64,000 nucleotides of DNA from Cardinalis cardinalis (taxonomy: Eukaryota > Chordata > Aves > Passeriformes > Cardinalidae). A program made the translations under genes and the position numbers. Below are positions 11,416 through 25,100 of the stretch, in pieces. The notes beneath the pieces were generated by a model, which searched no databases, was not told the origin of the DNA, and saw only the letters and a list, made by a program, of their open reading frames with translations. Location of the stretch: positions 1,429,195 through 1,493,194 of the forward strand of contig JACDOX010000004.1 of assembly GCA_014549065.1 (NCBI GenBank). The letters are read 5' to 3'. Each line of letters opens with the position of its first letter. Within the stretch, counting starts at the first letter, position 1.

Positions 11416-11992
11416 ATAAAAGATTTTTATTAAAACCACTGCCTTATTTTCCCTCTTCCTCTTGTCCACAGGGAAAAGAAGGTTGAAAGAAGGTTGTAGT
11501 GAACTGCAGTGAACATATTGAAAGGAGGTTTCAATGCACTTCTGTGGCATGTCTCTGCTTCAACTGGACTGGACCATTTGANTTGATATTCTGGAGTATT
11601 TCAGCACAGTGTGTAGTACAGTATATATAAAAATATATAAATACACAGGAGCCTTCTGCTTCCTGCTGACATGCCAGTCTTCTGTTGTTAAAACTTTGTA
11701 GAGACTGTGTCCATTTGTTGCTGAGTTCATACATTTTACACTTCAGAATTACAGAGATTTCAGTAGCTTAATAGCTTAAAGAGCTAGAGACAGTAATCAG
11801 GACTGACTAATGACAGAAGGCCAGTACAAGCACTCATTGGAGTTGTGTCAGAAAAATTGGAAAGCTTATGTGGGTGTGAAAATACAACCTCTGAATTCAC
11901 TGAATCAGATCTCCCCACAATTAAACCCAGAGAGATGTTCTGAAAATGTTCCCTTGCCACGTTTGCAAGTACAGCATATTTGTATAACAGGG
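11416..11992. other. Spacer with short AT-rich tract
   Basis: Contains a TATATAAAAATATATAAATA tract near 11620-11642 and nothing else recognised. It separates the long CR1 copy from the LTR that begins at 11993. Confidence 0.6.
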
Positions 11993-12452
11993 TGATGGGT
12001 TTGCTAGGCAAGGTTTTAGCAGCAAGGTGATTAGTGAGGAATGGCTTCTGTGGTATAAAACTAGAAGCTTCCCCTATGTCTGACAGAACCAATGCCAGCT
12101 GGCTCCAAGATGAACACNTTGCTGGCCAAGCCCTTCAGCCACAGCAGTGCCTGTGGGGTAATGCATTTCAAAAGAGGGGAAAAACGCTGCGTGGCATGAG
12201 CAAGCAAAGTGAAAAATATGTGAGAGAAACAGCCCTGCAGACACCAAGGTCAGTGAAGAAAACGGGGAAGAGGTGCTGCAGACACCAGCAAAGACATTCT
12301 CCCGTGCTCTGTGAAAAGACCATAGTGAGGAAGGCTCCTCCCCTGGAGGTCCACAGTAGAGGATCCCACTTTGGAGCCAGTGGATGCCCAAAGGAGGCCC
12401 TGAGCCTGTGGGAAGTCCAAGCAGGAGCAGGTTTGCTGGCATGTATGAAGTA
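11993..12452 (+). mobile_element. Truncated LTR of a second avian ERVL-like family
   Basis: The plus strand follows an avian LTR family from its 5' end. It starts with TGATGGGTTTGCTAGGCAAGG at 11993, then AGAAGCTTCCCCTATGTCTG and AGAACCAATGCCAGCTGGCT around 12062-12105. Later come GAGAGAAACAGCCCTGCAGAC (12222-12242) and CACCAAGGTCAGTGAAGAA, and last GAGCAGGTTTGCTGGCATGT near 12424-12443. Beyond about 12450 the family's 3' part is absent, so the copy is 3'-truncated. Sequence at 19,097-19,163 and 52,874-53,657 belongs to the same family. The 139-codon plus frame (12034-12453) runs through LTR DNA and is not a protein of the element. Assignment from recalled consensus. Confidence 0.8.
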
Positions 12453-12995
12453 AACTCCAAACAGGGCAGATTTTGAGCAGCAGACTTGTATGTATGTGTG
12501 AGTGTTTGCTGAGACTGTGAGCTAGAAGAAATTAGGGGTTGCTAGGGAGGTGTGGTATACTCANCAAAAGAAGTTGGATGGCATTTGGCTGTGATCCCTT
12601 CCCTTACTCTGATGGGAATTTTGAAAGGTACATGATGCAGGGTCCTGGGAAAATTTTTGTATGAAGGACTTGAGGTAATTGTATACTAACCCAGATGAAG
12701 GTCAGTGATTGCTGGACTGTTTGGATAAAAAGGGAAAGGCAGCCACCCTGGGTGATAAAGATGGAAAGGTAGAACTCTGAATGGACAAAAGCGTCCTCTG
12801 AGTCCAGAATTCAGTGTAACTGTCTTACTGCCCTTGCTTAAAATTGCTCTGGCCAGGAAAAAGACTGAANGTGAAAGAAACTAAGCAGAATGTTTGAACA
12901 GTTCTCATCCTGACTGTTGCAAATGTTTCTTTTACTAAGTATTCACATCTCTGAATGCACATCTCCATATCCTCTAGCTGTGTTCTGTGAGATAG

Positions 12996-13037
12996 CATTG
13001 TAACTCCCATTGTAACTCACATTGTCACTCATTTGTC
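12996..13037. repeat. 12-bp tandem repeat, about 3.5 copies
   Basis: CATTGTAACTCC (12996-13007), CATTGTAACTCA (13008-13019), CATTGTCACTCA (13020-13031) and a partial fourth copy. Each step differs by one base, as expected from slippage followed by mutation. Confidence 0.8.
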
Positions 13038-14100
13038 NTGACACAAAAACTCCAGAGGTCAATGAATTTGCTCTTGCTTTATTTCCTTTATGTATTTTGT
13101 AGTGCAGTAGGATTTCACTTACAATGTTCTAACTATAATAACCTCTGTGGACTCTATATATCTGATATCTTCACCACTTACTAGCACAAAACCATTTTAT
13201 CTCTACAATAGTAAACTGGTACATGGTCCCTTGGTTCTTAAATTGTAAAGAGGTACTGAAAGGGTTAAATACTTCATGAAGAGGTAGTAATATTTGCACT
13301 TCCAAAAGGTCTTCCTGACCTATCNTATGCTACACTGATGAGATTGTCTNGTAAGGAGAGGTCAGCATTATGAGCAGGCCCTTTTTTTTTTTTTGCATAG
13401 ATATTGAATGATATGTGATATTTCAGTTCTGCAATGCACAGAGGTTAATTTGCACAGGGGACTTTCTGCTTGAGAGCAACATGAGGAATGTGGGAGCATC
13501 ACAAATAATTTGTCTATGAGAGGGTAATTTTTTTGTTTATTTCCCATTTTTTTGCAGTTGGGTAATATGTTGACAGAAATTTTAGAACATTTTATGATCT
13601 TACAATGTTTTACATTGGCGTGGCAGCTGTGATAGATCTTAAGGTATTTTAACAGACATTGCAGGCCAAACATAAAGATTTTTTCTTCCTTTTCACATTA
13701 TGCTGCTTTGGTTTTCTCTCAATGTNTTTAACCTTTAGAAATGTTTATGTATTTTAACAGGTTTCTGCAAAAAAAAGTCTTAATAAATGATTTCTGACTC
13801 AGTAAATAACTGTTTCANTGTTGGTTCCTTTGTGACTTAAAAACAAGCGTTTATTTAGAAAGGCCTTCAGAAAGGATAAATTTTGGGATTTATTATATGT
13901 CACAGATTAAATTATTTCTTGTTTATTCCCTTCACTTAAAAATTCATAATTAATATTTCAAATTATATTTACTTTAGTAGTTACATTTGATTCTTTACTT
14001 AATTTTAGCAGTAATTTCAAGTCATCATAGTGAGATTTAGCCTTAGTACTCTCTGAANACAACCCATAAATCAGGTTAAATGTTTGAGTCAGGGAACTTT

Positions 14101-14225
14101 AAAGCTGGTTTTAAATCCCAAACACCGGCAAAAATTACATTTTATCTAGGGCAGCAGTAGCTTGTCACCCACCGATAATTAATGACATAAGAGCAACAGC
14201 TTTAAACAACCACATACCAGGAATT
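14101..14225. promoter_or_regulatory. Candidate conserved non-coding block
   Basis: A non-repetitive stretch with a homeodomain-type core TAATTAA at 14176-14182, a RUNX-type AACCACA at 14208-14214, and CpGs near 14126 and 14173 in otherwise CpG-poor DNA. There is no open frame of note. Its look is typical of vertebrate enhancers, but this is an impression, not a comparison. Confidence 0.2.
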
Positions 14226-16631
14226 TTTAAAGGCATTTCCATATTAATAGCCAGAGATTTAAGATTTGTAAGTTGTTGTTTTNTTGGTTTTTTTCCNTAG
14301 AAAGAANAGTATGCTTTATCTTTGCTTTATNTTTTTCTAAACAGAAAACATTTTGCAGTCATTTTCCATACAATGTTTGTGTAGTGGATTCTTTCTTCCT
14401 GGTAGTAAAGTCTATCACTTGTCTTTATTGGATTGTATATTAGATTTTTAGGCCAGTTCTCCAATTTTTTCAGCATAATTCTGAATTCTAATTCCATCCT
14501 TTAATGCACTTGCTGGGTGAAAGCAACACCTTCTGGCCCGNGGTCCTCCTTCAAGCTTATAAAAGTGCTGCCCATTCTCATTCAGCTCATTAACAGAAAC
14601 GTAAATAGAGAGCATCTTACACCCTTTGGCTTTGTGTTCAAACAAAAGCAAGCAAAGAAAATGTCATTCCACCAAATCNTCCTGTTGTACAAATTGGATA
14701 TCAAGATGCAAAGCACATTCTCTTCCGTGTGAGCAGTAGTCCTGAGTCATCTGCTGTCCATGTCTGCATACTACTGAACCAAGCTGCGTCGCACCAGGAC
14801 CNGGCTGTTGTGCAGTCTCTGTCTAAAGGACGTAATTGTTTCTAAGCCATGCTGACCAGTAGCCTTAAAGATAATACACAAATGTAATTCAGAAGCTAGT
14901 GTGAGCTGTGGACCACATCCAACAGGCATTTTATGGGANATAACTCTTTTGGTGGTGAAGTTTTCCCTGTATGTATTGCTAGTCATGTCATGTCACTTAC
15001 CCNTGGGGTTACTGTCAGAGCCCTGGTCTTTAAGCTTTTATCCTTGCTGGCTCTTTTCAAAAAGAAAGTGCTAGGCTCCAGATGGGGCTAGAAATAGCTG
15101 CTTGGAAGAGACTAAATGCTAAAAACTTTGTTTCCTTTCAGGCTGGAGTCATAAGAAAATGCAAAAGCAACTGGTGTGAGAGCNTAATGGCACATAAAGC
15201 TGTCACTATCCTTCCTTTGTAAGCAACAGAGAAGCTTTCATTCACATCANATCAGTTATACAATTGAATGAAAACTATAGATATGAAGTCCTGTGCTTTG
15301 AGGCTTTTTTTTCACCCTGAAGTGGGACTATCATCCTGCAAATGTCACGTGTGACACAAGGCTCTTCATTAAATTGGGAAGAACAGCTTCATATCTGAGC
15401 TCTGTAATGTGCAGTCTTTGAAAAGGATAATCACTGTGCCTGAGTGGGGACTGGCTTTTAAAGAGAACCTGTAAACTNTGGGCTTCAGTGGTACTGTGTG
15501 ACAGTTCATACTGGCTGAACATCATAAAGCACTGAACCTTNCATGCAACATATTTTTCATGTTAGTATTTTCTCACAATTTATGCAAAATAATTAATAAA
15601 TATATTGCTGGTCCTGATTTTTAATGAACCTCTGAGTGTTGAAAATGTTTTCTGTGATGGGAATACCTTTGTACCTAGGGGGNAAAAAAGTGAAAACAGG
15701 TATTTCACAGTAGGTTTTACCTTTTTTACTAAGACCAGTTCTATTTATCTGTGTTTTAGGACATCATTAGTTAATATTTAGGTGTGCCTGTTTAAGACAG
15801 TATTTGAGTGTTAGATATGAAATCCATATTTTCTGACTTGAAAATATCTTCTCAGAATATGAAATGTACTGTTAATGTCCTCATTCTTTCCACAGGATTA
15901 AAAGAATTCTTTTGGTCCTGCAAGGNCAGCACATTGTGTGCAAAGTTCACAGACTTCAGGACCTCAACCAAAACTGAGAACTAATTAGCTCAAGGAGAAA
16001 CATTTTTGCCTGTAACACCACAGGACTTATAAAATACCCCTCATTCTCAAGATTTTAGTAAGATTGGATTAGTATCCTGGTGTTTTATTTTATACTTTTA
16101 ACTATTTTTGAAAGAAGTCATGTTAATTTCTGGATAAATGCGTAGAGCTAACTACGTACTGGTACTGCTCAGATCTGTTTGGAAGCGCCCATGTGAATTG
16201 TCCCTCTGCCCTGAAGGCACTTTGAGGGTGTCTGTCTGTCTTTGCATAGTCTAGATAATGTCAGTACTCAGTCTGAAGATTTAGGTCATTGTTTCCCTTT
16301 CCCATTGCCATCTGATTGTGTTTACTATCTACTAAGGGAGACCTCTTTTTCACTTTTCGGTGGGGTTCTGTTTTGGGTTAGCCTTGGCAGGCAGTTGGGC
16401 CCCTCACAGCTGCTCGGTCACTCTGCTCTCCAGCAGGATGGGAAGGGAAGGAGAAGGATAACAGTGAGAAAATTTACCAGTGGAGACAAAGACAGATTAA
16501 TAGGCAAAAATAAAACTTCTCACCAAAGCAAAGCAGAACAGTAGAATAATTCACCACTTTTTAATTTTTGATACATTTTTTTGTTTGGTTTGGTTTTGTG
16601 GGAGGTTATTTGTTTGTTTTTGTGACTTTTT

Positions 16632-16682
16632 TTTTTTGGTAAGGTATGTTTAATTTTTTTTTTGGTAAGGTATGTTTAATTT
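16632..16682. repeat. 26-bp tandem duplication
   Basis: The unit, a T run followed by GGTAAGGTATGTTTAAT, occurs twice with a 26-base period (GGTAAGG at 16638 and 16664). The copies are the same except for possible T-run length, so the duplication is recent or favoured by slippage at the T tract. Confidence 0.85.
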
Positions 16683-19096
16683 TTATGTTCCATGACATGA
16701 AAGCAAGTACTCTTAAAACCTGTCTGTAATTAGTTTCATAAACATTTGTATCATGTCATAAAGGTCATTAAGATTAATAATTTTTGGTCTTAGTTGACTT
16801 TTTAGGTATAAACCCTACATAATTGTAAATATTCGTTGTAGGATACATTGATTTCAATAGACTGGAAAATGGAGCATATTAAAAATCCTGTTTACTACTT
16901 CTCCTAAAATTTTCCTACCTTTCCAGTTTCAAATTTTGCTCATGATTAAGCTAAGTGTTAAGATGAACATTAACTTCTTTGAATACTCCCAGTTCACTAC
17001 GAGCATTTAAAGGATCCTTTCTGTGATTATGGGATTTATTTTCCATTAATATCCAGTTGTTTCTTCCTATTAAATGCTAATGCACATAGAACATTTGGGA
17101 AGCTATTATAATCTGGTAAGATGTAAAGACTCTGTTATAGTCCCTCATTAGCCTGCTAATAACTCTACTTTGTCAAGCAGAGACTTGGTTTCTCTGCTAG
17201 CAGAAACGAAGTTTAGCAGACACACAGTGTTTTCTATAGAATCTCCCTAACAGAATGAGTTTCACCTTCAATCAATCTAAAACTATATTTTACTGCTTTT
17301 AAAATTCCTTATCAGTATTTTTTTTAATTTCCTAAGTCACTCAGGATAATACTCTAAGTAAATAATTTATAATTCAGAANTAACTTTAAAAGATACATAA
17401 AGTACAAGACATTTATTTGCCGAAAAGAGTTTCATTTATATAAGTGCAAGAAACCCCTGTAAACTGTGTACCCTTGGGAAGAACATCCCATTCCAGACTA
17501 CAGAGCAATTAATCAAAAACTGAAAATGCTGTTAGCAGGTTCTGTCTTACAAAGTTTCAGATGATGTCTCCTTTCATAATTTAAAACCATCCCCCACCTT
17601 ACTAATCATATATTCAAAAATAAACTGACAAATATGCAAAAAACTGAAATGGAACTAAACAGAGCCAGCCCAATGTAAACACTCTTCCCAGTTACTACAA
17701 ATAAGACTCCCTAAAACAAGAGCATTTAAATCTATATGTTATGTCCTAGACTTGTTCAACCCAATCTGTGGTGTACTTCATTTGGTGGAACAAATGTCCT
17801 TGTGAATGGAACATGGGTGCAATTAAATGAGTGCTGTGTGCTAAAATGAGCTCACTCAGGCAATTTGTAAAGGATGGAAATAGCCACTCAACAGTAGGAC
17901 AATATTTTTCATTCTTTTTCTGACTGCTCATTCCTGATCCCCTAAGGAGTCCTACANACTACCTTCAAAAGATGAACCCACAGACCAATATTCTTAACTC
18001 TATTTGCAGCTAAAAAGAATTAGCCCAATGAAGACATTGGTTTAATGACCTATACAGTTTTCCAGCTAACCTGTCCCTCTAATACTGAGCTAAAACCNCT
18101 TTTCTGCCTTTGTTTCATGTGAGCTAACAGCTTCTTGCCTTTTTGGTTTGGATCAAGTCATTTATTTGATTAACATGATTTCATTTCACTGAGAACAGCT
18201 ACTCTTTTTTTTTTTTTTCACTTTTCAGATCTGATGAACAATGAGGCACTCTTGAGTCCAAAAGCTTGTGTCTCTGTTTTCCTCCATGTTTGCTGTCCCA
18301 ATAGATGATATTTATTCTTCCCAGAACAATTTTCAAGCTAAACACTAATTTCTTGAAAACAAAATGGGAAAGTAACAGCCAAAAATAACTGAAGAATCCC
18401 ATTATCAGAAGGCTCAGACCTTTTCTTTCTGCTAAAGGAAAGAAAATAGAAAGGTTTGTTCTTGAGTCAGGCTATTTTGCTGTGACTTCTTGCTTACTTG
18501 ACCTAATCAGAATGCCTAGTGGCAAGCACTGTNAGCTGAGGCAGTAAGTTAAACAGCTGAAACCTTCACTGTCTGGCAGNGCTCTATCCTCAGTAGGGGC
18601 TTCTGGTTTTACAGGCCTGGAGGGTAAGTTCCAGCACTTGAAAAACAGTTCAATAGAATCTCTGGAGGCAACAAGTTAATGACCAAAGATTTTAATGGTC
18701 TACAACAATTGATGAGTGTAGATTTAAGCTCTGTGGAGCTTATCTGGGAGAAACTGATGAAAAGATACTATGTGAAGGTAGCTGTTCCAGAGATAATGTC
18801 CATTAGGTATTGCACTATGTTTGAACTTGAAGAGTAAAGCAAGGCTGTAAAATCACAGACAGTGATCCTTTGGATGCAGCCAAGAATAGGAAATATTTAT
18901 GGACTGCTTAGGTAGCTTTAGATCAGATGATGCTGAAGTGCATTTTTCAAATGGTTGCTGAAGGTGAGTTTGTCCCAGTGAAAATTTCAGACCAGCAATG
19001 TTAATCATTTTTGTGTGTTCCAGCTGCAGTGTCCTTTCTGGTAAGGTACTGAAAGATGGTGATGAATCCATGAGTTATAATGCTGTGGTGGGTTTG

Positions 19097-19163
19097 TTTC
19101 TCACAGAAATCATTCCTGTAATCTTCTGCTGCTACCAAAGTTTGGCCATGCAAACCCAGAACA
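19097..19163 (-). mobile_element. 67-bp relic of ERVL-like LTR 5' end, minus strand
   Basis: Read on the minus strand this begins TGTTCTGGGTTTGCATGGC, then CTTTGGTAGCAGCAGAAGAT and TTTCTGTGAGAA. It is the start of the same LTR family found at 11,993-12,452 and 52,874-53,657. Only the first 67 bases or so are recognisable; no matching sequence continues to the left. It is a deletion remnant of a former insertion. Confidence 0.6.
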
Positions 19164-22100
19164 AATATCTGCAGATGTGAGCTGAAATNCACTTTATTGC
19201 ATTACTGTCAATAGGAAAAAAAAGGAGAGTGTAAAAGCTGCTAGCGTGTCTCTCTTGCTAAAACTATTGTTAAAGGGTTAACCCAGAGTGTGGTAGCTTG
19301 TCTAACTCCTCTGCTTACTTCCTTGGCAAATGATGTTTAGGCACATACCTAAATTTTCTGCTTTGAAGCNTAGAGTGTAAAATAAGGCTGTCCTTTCAAT
19401 AGCATTCCAAATTCTCATTGGTTTAGCTGTGTCAGCTCTTTACATGGCAATACTGTTTATCAGAGAAACCTATTATTCAGTATTTGAGATACTATTGTAG
19501 GGAGAGGCTTTTTCTTGCCTTTTTCTGAAAGACAAAAAGCTTTAGTGGACTGAATGTGTTACTGTGGCTGCACTTGTTGGTGTAATTTTTGTTACAGGAN
19601 CCAATACAAAGATATACAAAACAGAGAGGGGGAAAAAGTAAAGGGACAAAATTATTTCTGTCTTCCTGACATTGAATGATACTTGCAGCTTTCCTCCTGC
19701 AGATTCACAATCTTACATCCTGTTCTTTGCCGTGCTGGCAAGATGAAACCTGGTATGAGANTGTTGAAGACATTGTTTCCAGCTGCCTCTCCGGTCACAA
19801 CCTCACAGCAATGATGGGAAATGCACATTTAGGGATATCTAAACCAGGTATTTGTTGTAAAAGGAAAAATATCAAGGAGGAAATGTAAAAGAAAGAAATG
19901 AGTTTCACTGCACTTAGTTGTCTTTTTTTTTTTTTTAAAGTTCATCTCTAGGAGTTAGAACACTGATCTAATGCTGTCATAAAGGATTTCAAGAGACAGC
20001 ATTCCGAGTTGCTGTGAAAATAAAGCTTCTTTAGGGTCAGTTATCCTCTGTTCTATTTATAAATTAAGGTCTCTAGCAAAGTATTTTAAGGGAATTTTCC
20101 CATTCTCTCTGATTTTCCATAGGGTTACTTTGTTAGTTTCATTTCAAACAGCACTAAAAGCACTACTAGGGGGGTCTGGCAATCTCTGTGCCCATTTATC
20201 TCATTTTAAAGTGTGATTGAAACATCGTTGTTGAAAAAATTAGGAAACCTTGGTTTTGGTCTAGTCCAGCATCTCTGCCTGTAATTGCTACTGTCTTTCA
20301 TAAGTAATTTCCATGGAAGTTTAAACTGACCAGCTTTGCATATTCATAAATAAAAGTTGTTGAGCATGAGTGATCCCAATTAACTTTCATACATTCTTTT
20401 TGTTTTCCCCAGGTGAAGCTATTTGCAAATTCAAATTCCTTCCCTGGTAACATGGTAGCATCCACAGTGCANAAAAGAATAAGGGCAGTGTTCTGGAAAA
20501 AATTGCTCAGCATAGCCTCTGGAAAGGGAAATCCAACCACAATGAGCTGATGGAATTCTCTGAAGGTGCCTCTAAGCACCAGAAGAAATGACAATCATTT
20601 GGCTTTTACTTTAAAAAAAATTTCCTGAAAATTATGAAGAATGGGTAAAGTGAATGCAGAACTGTTATTTTTAAAATATATCGATAATTAATCTACTGTG
20701 AATCAGGGACACTTTTTGAAACAACAGGAGATCAGTTTCAGCTAAACAAAAGGAAAGTCATGTTAAAAACATACAGTAGAATAAAGCTTGCTTAATTTTG
20801 TTATTTCCTAAATGGTAAATAGTCCCTTTTTTTTTTTCTCTCTCCTCCCTGTAGAAAGAATTTGCAAGTCTAGGCAAGTCTGTTTGGCAGCAAGTGTTCA
20901 GTCATGCTTGTAATGATAGTTCTAATCACAATTCATGAGGTATCATGCATTCAGGTATGATTCATCCAGCAAGAAAATATTCTGAAAAGAAGCAAAAATA
21001 AATTAAATGGGGTCTGGTATTCTAAAGGTTGAAGAAATGAATAGACTTGGGGTCATTTCACTTCTATTCACAGCAGAGTTATTAGAGGACACACACATGG
21101 AGCTTTGGGAGAGATCCCATCAAGGGGGGGAAAGGAATTGAAACAGCTGAAGCAAGGACCTTTGATGCCACGTAACAGATTTTTCTATATTCTGACTGTC
21201 TGTTTATGCCCACCCTGCTTCCTCCTCCTGGCCCTGGATACTTCATTAGGTATTAAAAGTAAGGAACTAAAGGTAGCAGAGATTGCACTGCTTGTGTACT
21301 GTACTTTCACTTTCTGTCATGTGTTTTGTAAGATTGTCAACCATTTGAAGTGAGGAGATTTTACTTTGTTTAGTGTTCAGCAGGATATGCTCTCACTCCT
21401 GCCTGGCCTATAGGTGAGAGGTATGGTGGTTATTCAAATTGAATATTTGGCTTCCCCAGTAATTCCTAAAAATTGCACAATTTGAAAGACAACAGCAGAT
21501 TGATGACTGAACATCAGATATGTAATGCAGATTCACGAGTTTATTAAATGCACAAATATACATGCTCTTGAGAAAGGTAACATCAATTTCCCTCTCTGAG
21601 ATATTTAACTTCATGTGTTGTGCTGGAGCTACTTCTGTTTCCCTTTACTAACAACAATATAGCAACGTGCAGATGGATAGCTTCAAAGTCACACACACAC
21701 AGGCATGGAAAAACCTTTTAGTGCTTGCAGAATGTTCCTCCTGTCCCTCATTCTGTACTGATGACAGGAGAAATTATGTTTGAGTTCTAGTCTTGCAGAA
21801 TATCCCTTGTGCTATCTGCTTGGTCCATTGCTTTCCCTGCTGGAACTCCTTCAGGCCTTTAAATAATGTTCTTACGAGAAGAGAGAACAAACTTTAGGAG
21901 CTACTTAAGGAGCACAGTATTTCACACCTGACAAAAGATTTGGCTTTTTAGTTCATGTTGGTACAATACTGTTAGAAAAATATTGTGCCCTCTCCATTTT
22001 GCTATGCTTAATAATTAGTATCCTAAATAATATACCTCACTGACAGGCAATAGATTTGCTGTCATTAAATGAAATGAAAATTCTTCAAATTTTTTTCCTN

Positions 22101-25100
22101 CTTCCAAAAAGAAGGCATCCTGATAGTTTTATTTTTTCATGGTACCTGGCATTTTCTTTTTTCTTTTTTTTTCTTTTACATTATCTCTGTATAAGCATTT
22201 TTTAAAAAATATTTAAGAGGCTCACATACACTAATGCACATTTTTTTGTAAATAACAGCAAAGCAAGATACTTCAATACAAGCTGTGTTTTGGTTGAAGG
22301 TTGAAATCCTTTTGTAATGATAGTACTTAGATTTCCAGAAAAACGTCAAAGTAATTGAAAAATAACACATCTATACTTGTTTTAAAATGATGCCTTCTAA
22401 AAAACATAATATCTTTCAGGAAGATATTTCCATAATATCTAAAAAACCAGTGGACTGGAAGATATTTTTCTTGACTATGTAAAAAATTGTTTATGTGTAA
22501 ACAACAACCTAATTTCACACACCATAAAAAAAAAAAGAGAAAAAAAGGTCAGTTGCATACAGAGTTATTGAGCTGTTAATTACAGAACATCTCAAAAGCA
22601 AAGTCCCACCTGTTTCCCTCTTCATTTTCCTAATTTGCTTCACCCAAAATAGCAAAACTAGACAAACTTATTCCTGGTACAATTACACTAAATTTCACAC
22701 TAAAATCAGAAAGAATTCATTTGANTGTGTATTAATAGACTAAAGTCCAAAAATCTCTTCTGAAGGAAAAATACAACCAGCTTCACCTTATATTAGAAGT
22801 ACAATCCATTCTTTCTTAATCTTAAAAATCGCCCGCATCTTGGGCACATATAAACATTTTTAGCTGTTTTCTTTTTCCACCTCAATGTGTATCTTTTGTC
22901 ACTGGTACCTTTTCAGAGGGAAAGCTTTTCCAACACATCACAGCATCAAAATACTTTTCAAAATGTTGCATTTAACTAAGAGCTTTGGGGTACTCTATAA
23001 AGAGCAGTTTAATACCTACTTTGCTATATGCATATAGGGACAAGTTTCATTCATCTGGGTAAGCTCTGTTAGACCACAGACTTGCCTTGAAGAAGAATTT
23101 TAGAAAATTCCATATTTGAAGTCAGAGCAGTTATATGTGTAGAAACTTTGGTATTACAAAGAANTCCTATGTCTAAAATGACTTAGTTTCAAAAAAAAAA
23201 AAAAAGCCGTGGCATATTGGAGTATTTTTCCTGGGACAAGGCAGCACTCCCAATAGATGGTTGCATGAGTAAAAATATTTGTTTTCTATAGAATTGGAAT
23301 TCTCTTAGAAGAATCATCAGAAGTGTCTTCTGAGGCTTATGGGCAAAACATATTTTGTTGAGAGATGACAACCTATTCTGTGTCAGTCTACTTAGCTTTC
23401 ATTGAATTATGAAGATGAGAAGGCTGTCTCAAAACTAGACAGGTGTCTGTCAAGAACTTAGTCTCCATCAAAATATGCTAACAGGCAGCTCAAAAATAAG
23501 ATTATAGCAGGCTTGGGNAAGGAGAAATAAGAAAACATAATTATCCTCTTTTATCTTTGATTTTCTTTGAGTCAAGAGAGTTAAATTTATCTTACCTAGT
23601 TGAAGGCAATAAATGAGGACCTGACTGCCAAAACTTCATAGGAATCACTGAGGAAACATAGCCATTTTTAAGAGACTGATTTACATCTGAAGTCAACTCA
23701 GTTATAGTTTGTTTTTTTTTTTTTTATGTATTTGCCACTAGCAGATGAACTGCAGAGGGTCTCAAGGTTTATCTGGATTTAAAAGCAGGATAAAACTATT
23801 TTCTCCCTGAATATTAAGACATGCTTTCAATTCCTTGCCCTTCAAGTTTCCCTCGAGAAGGCCAGAAGCATTATGGAGGGAGATTCCTGGCTTTGTGGGA
23901 GAAGAAAGGTGATGTGATCCTGCTGATAGCACTCTGTCCAGGGGAGTTTCTTTATGTCCCAGAGTGTGAACTTGGGTATGGTCCTGTGCTGCTCTCAGCT
24001 GAAATGTTGAGTAGTGCTTGTGGTTTGGCCTTTGGATTTTCCACCAGTAACTATGCAGAAAACAGGACTAGATCATGCAAATTCAACAGATTTTAGGATT
24101 CACTGGAGAGAGTTGTAGTTCTGAAGTATTGTGCAGTTGACTCCATACGCATCAACTTAAAAAATAGTACCTGTAAAGAAAATCTGACCCTTTGTGCTGA
24201 AGATGCAAAGAGCATTGATTCCTTTGCCTCATTGGAGTTGACTGGTGACACTGGAGATAGACAATTTGCAGTATCTATCCTGGTTGCTGCTAGTCCAGAC
24301 CTGGGGCCCAGGTCGCACCTCGGTCCTGTGTCTTATCTGCTCATTCCTGTGTCTTGTATACCCTAAAGCATGGGTATACCCTAAGTCAGATGTGATGACA
24401 TTGCTCATATTTAAATAATACAATTGTGCCCAAGTGTCTGTTCTGATGAATATATTGACTATAATTGCCTTTGACTTTAACTGAATCTTAAATGCTTACC
24501 CTACCTATAGATAACTGTATTTCTTGCTGAATGCTGAATCCAATTTGTTGTACTGAACAAANGATAAATAATTCTGTGTAAGCTAATTAAGAGCACCATA
24601 AGCGTGCTGGTAAACAGTCTGTTGACAGACAGGTTGGGCAAACTGAATTTTCCATACACCTGGCCTGCCTGAATTGAAACAAAGACATCCCCTTTTCTGA
24701 TTAGAAGGGGACACTTGGAAAGAAAGGCTGGGATTGATAATAGAGCAAGATTTTTAAAACATCCACAACATTATATATTGTATATTTTTTTTGTATTGTC
24801 TTTATAGTCTAAAAAAATTTATATTATCATAAGTCAACATAAATTAGATTTTTAAAATTTCTTCTGATTTTAATAATTAATATTTCAACAGGTATTCTTA
24901 ACAGAATAGCTGGATTATTATGTTGAGATCTATACTTCAGACATCTTCATTTAGCAGGCTTTATTTAAAAGACTTCCTGGACAACATTATTTTAGTATGA
25001 ATGGTCAAAAAGCCACTGTATTTTAGCAATATTTATGAAGACATTAATAATGTAACCTTTCTTTCCTTTCTCAGTATACATGAAGGAATTTTAAGGGACT

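Larger units (their letters stand above)
12453..19096. other. Long unique AT-rich spacer
   Basis: About 6.6 kb without a recognisable gene or large repeat. Frames stay at or below about 101 codons. It holds a short 12-bp tandem repeat (12996-13037), a 26-bp tandem duplication (16632-16682), poly-T runs near 13381-13394 and 18205-18219, and a possible conserved block near 14100-14225 (listed separately). Confidence 0.65.

Noticed and set aside
12034..12453. 139-codon plus and 128-codon minus frames
   Set aside because: Both lie within the ERVL-like LTR fragment and follow repeat sequence.
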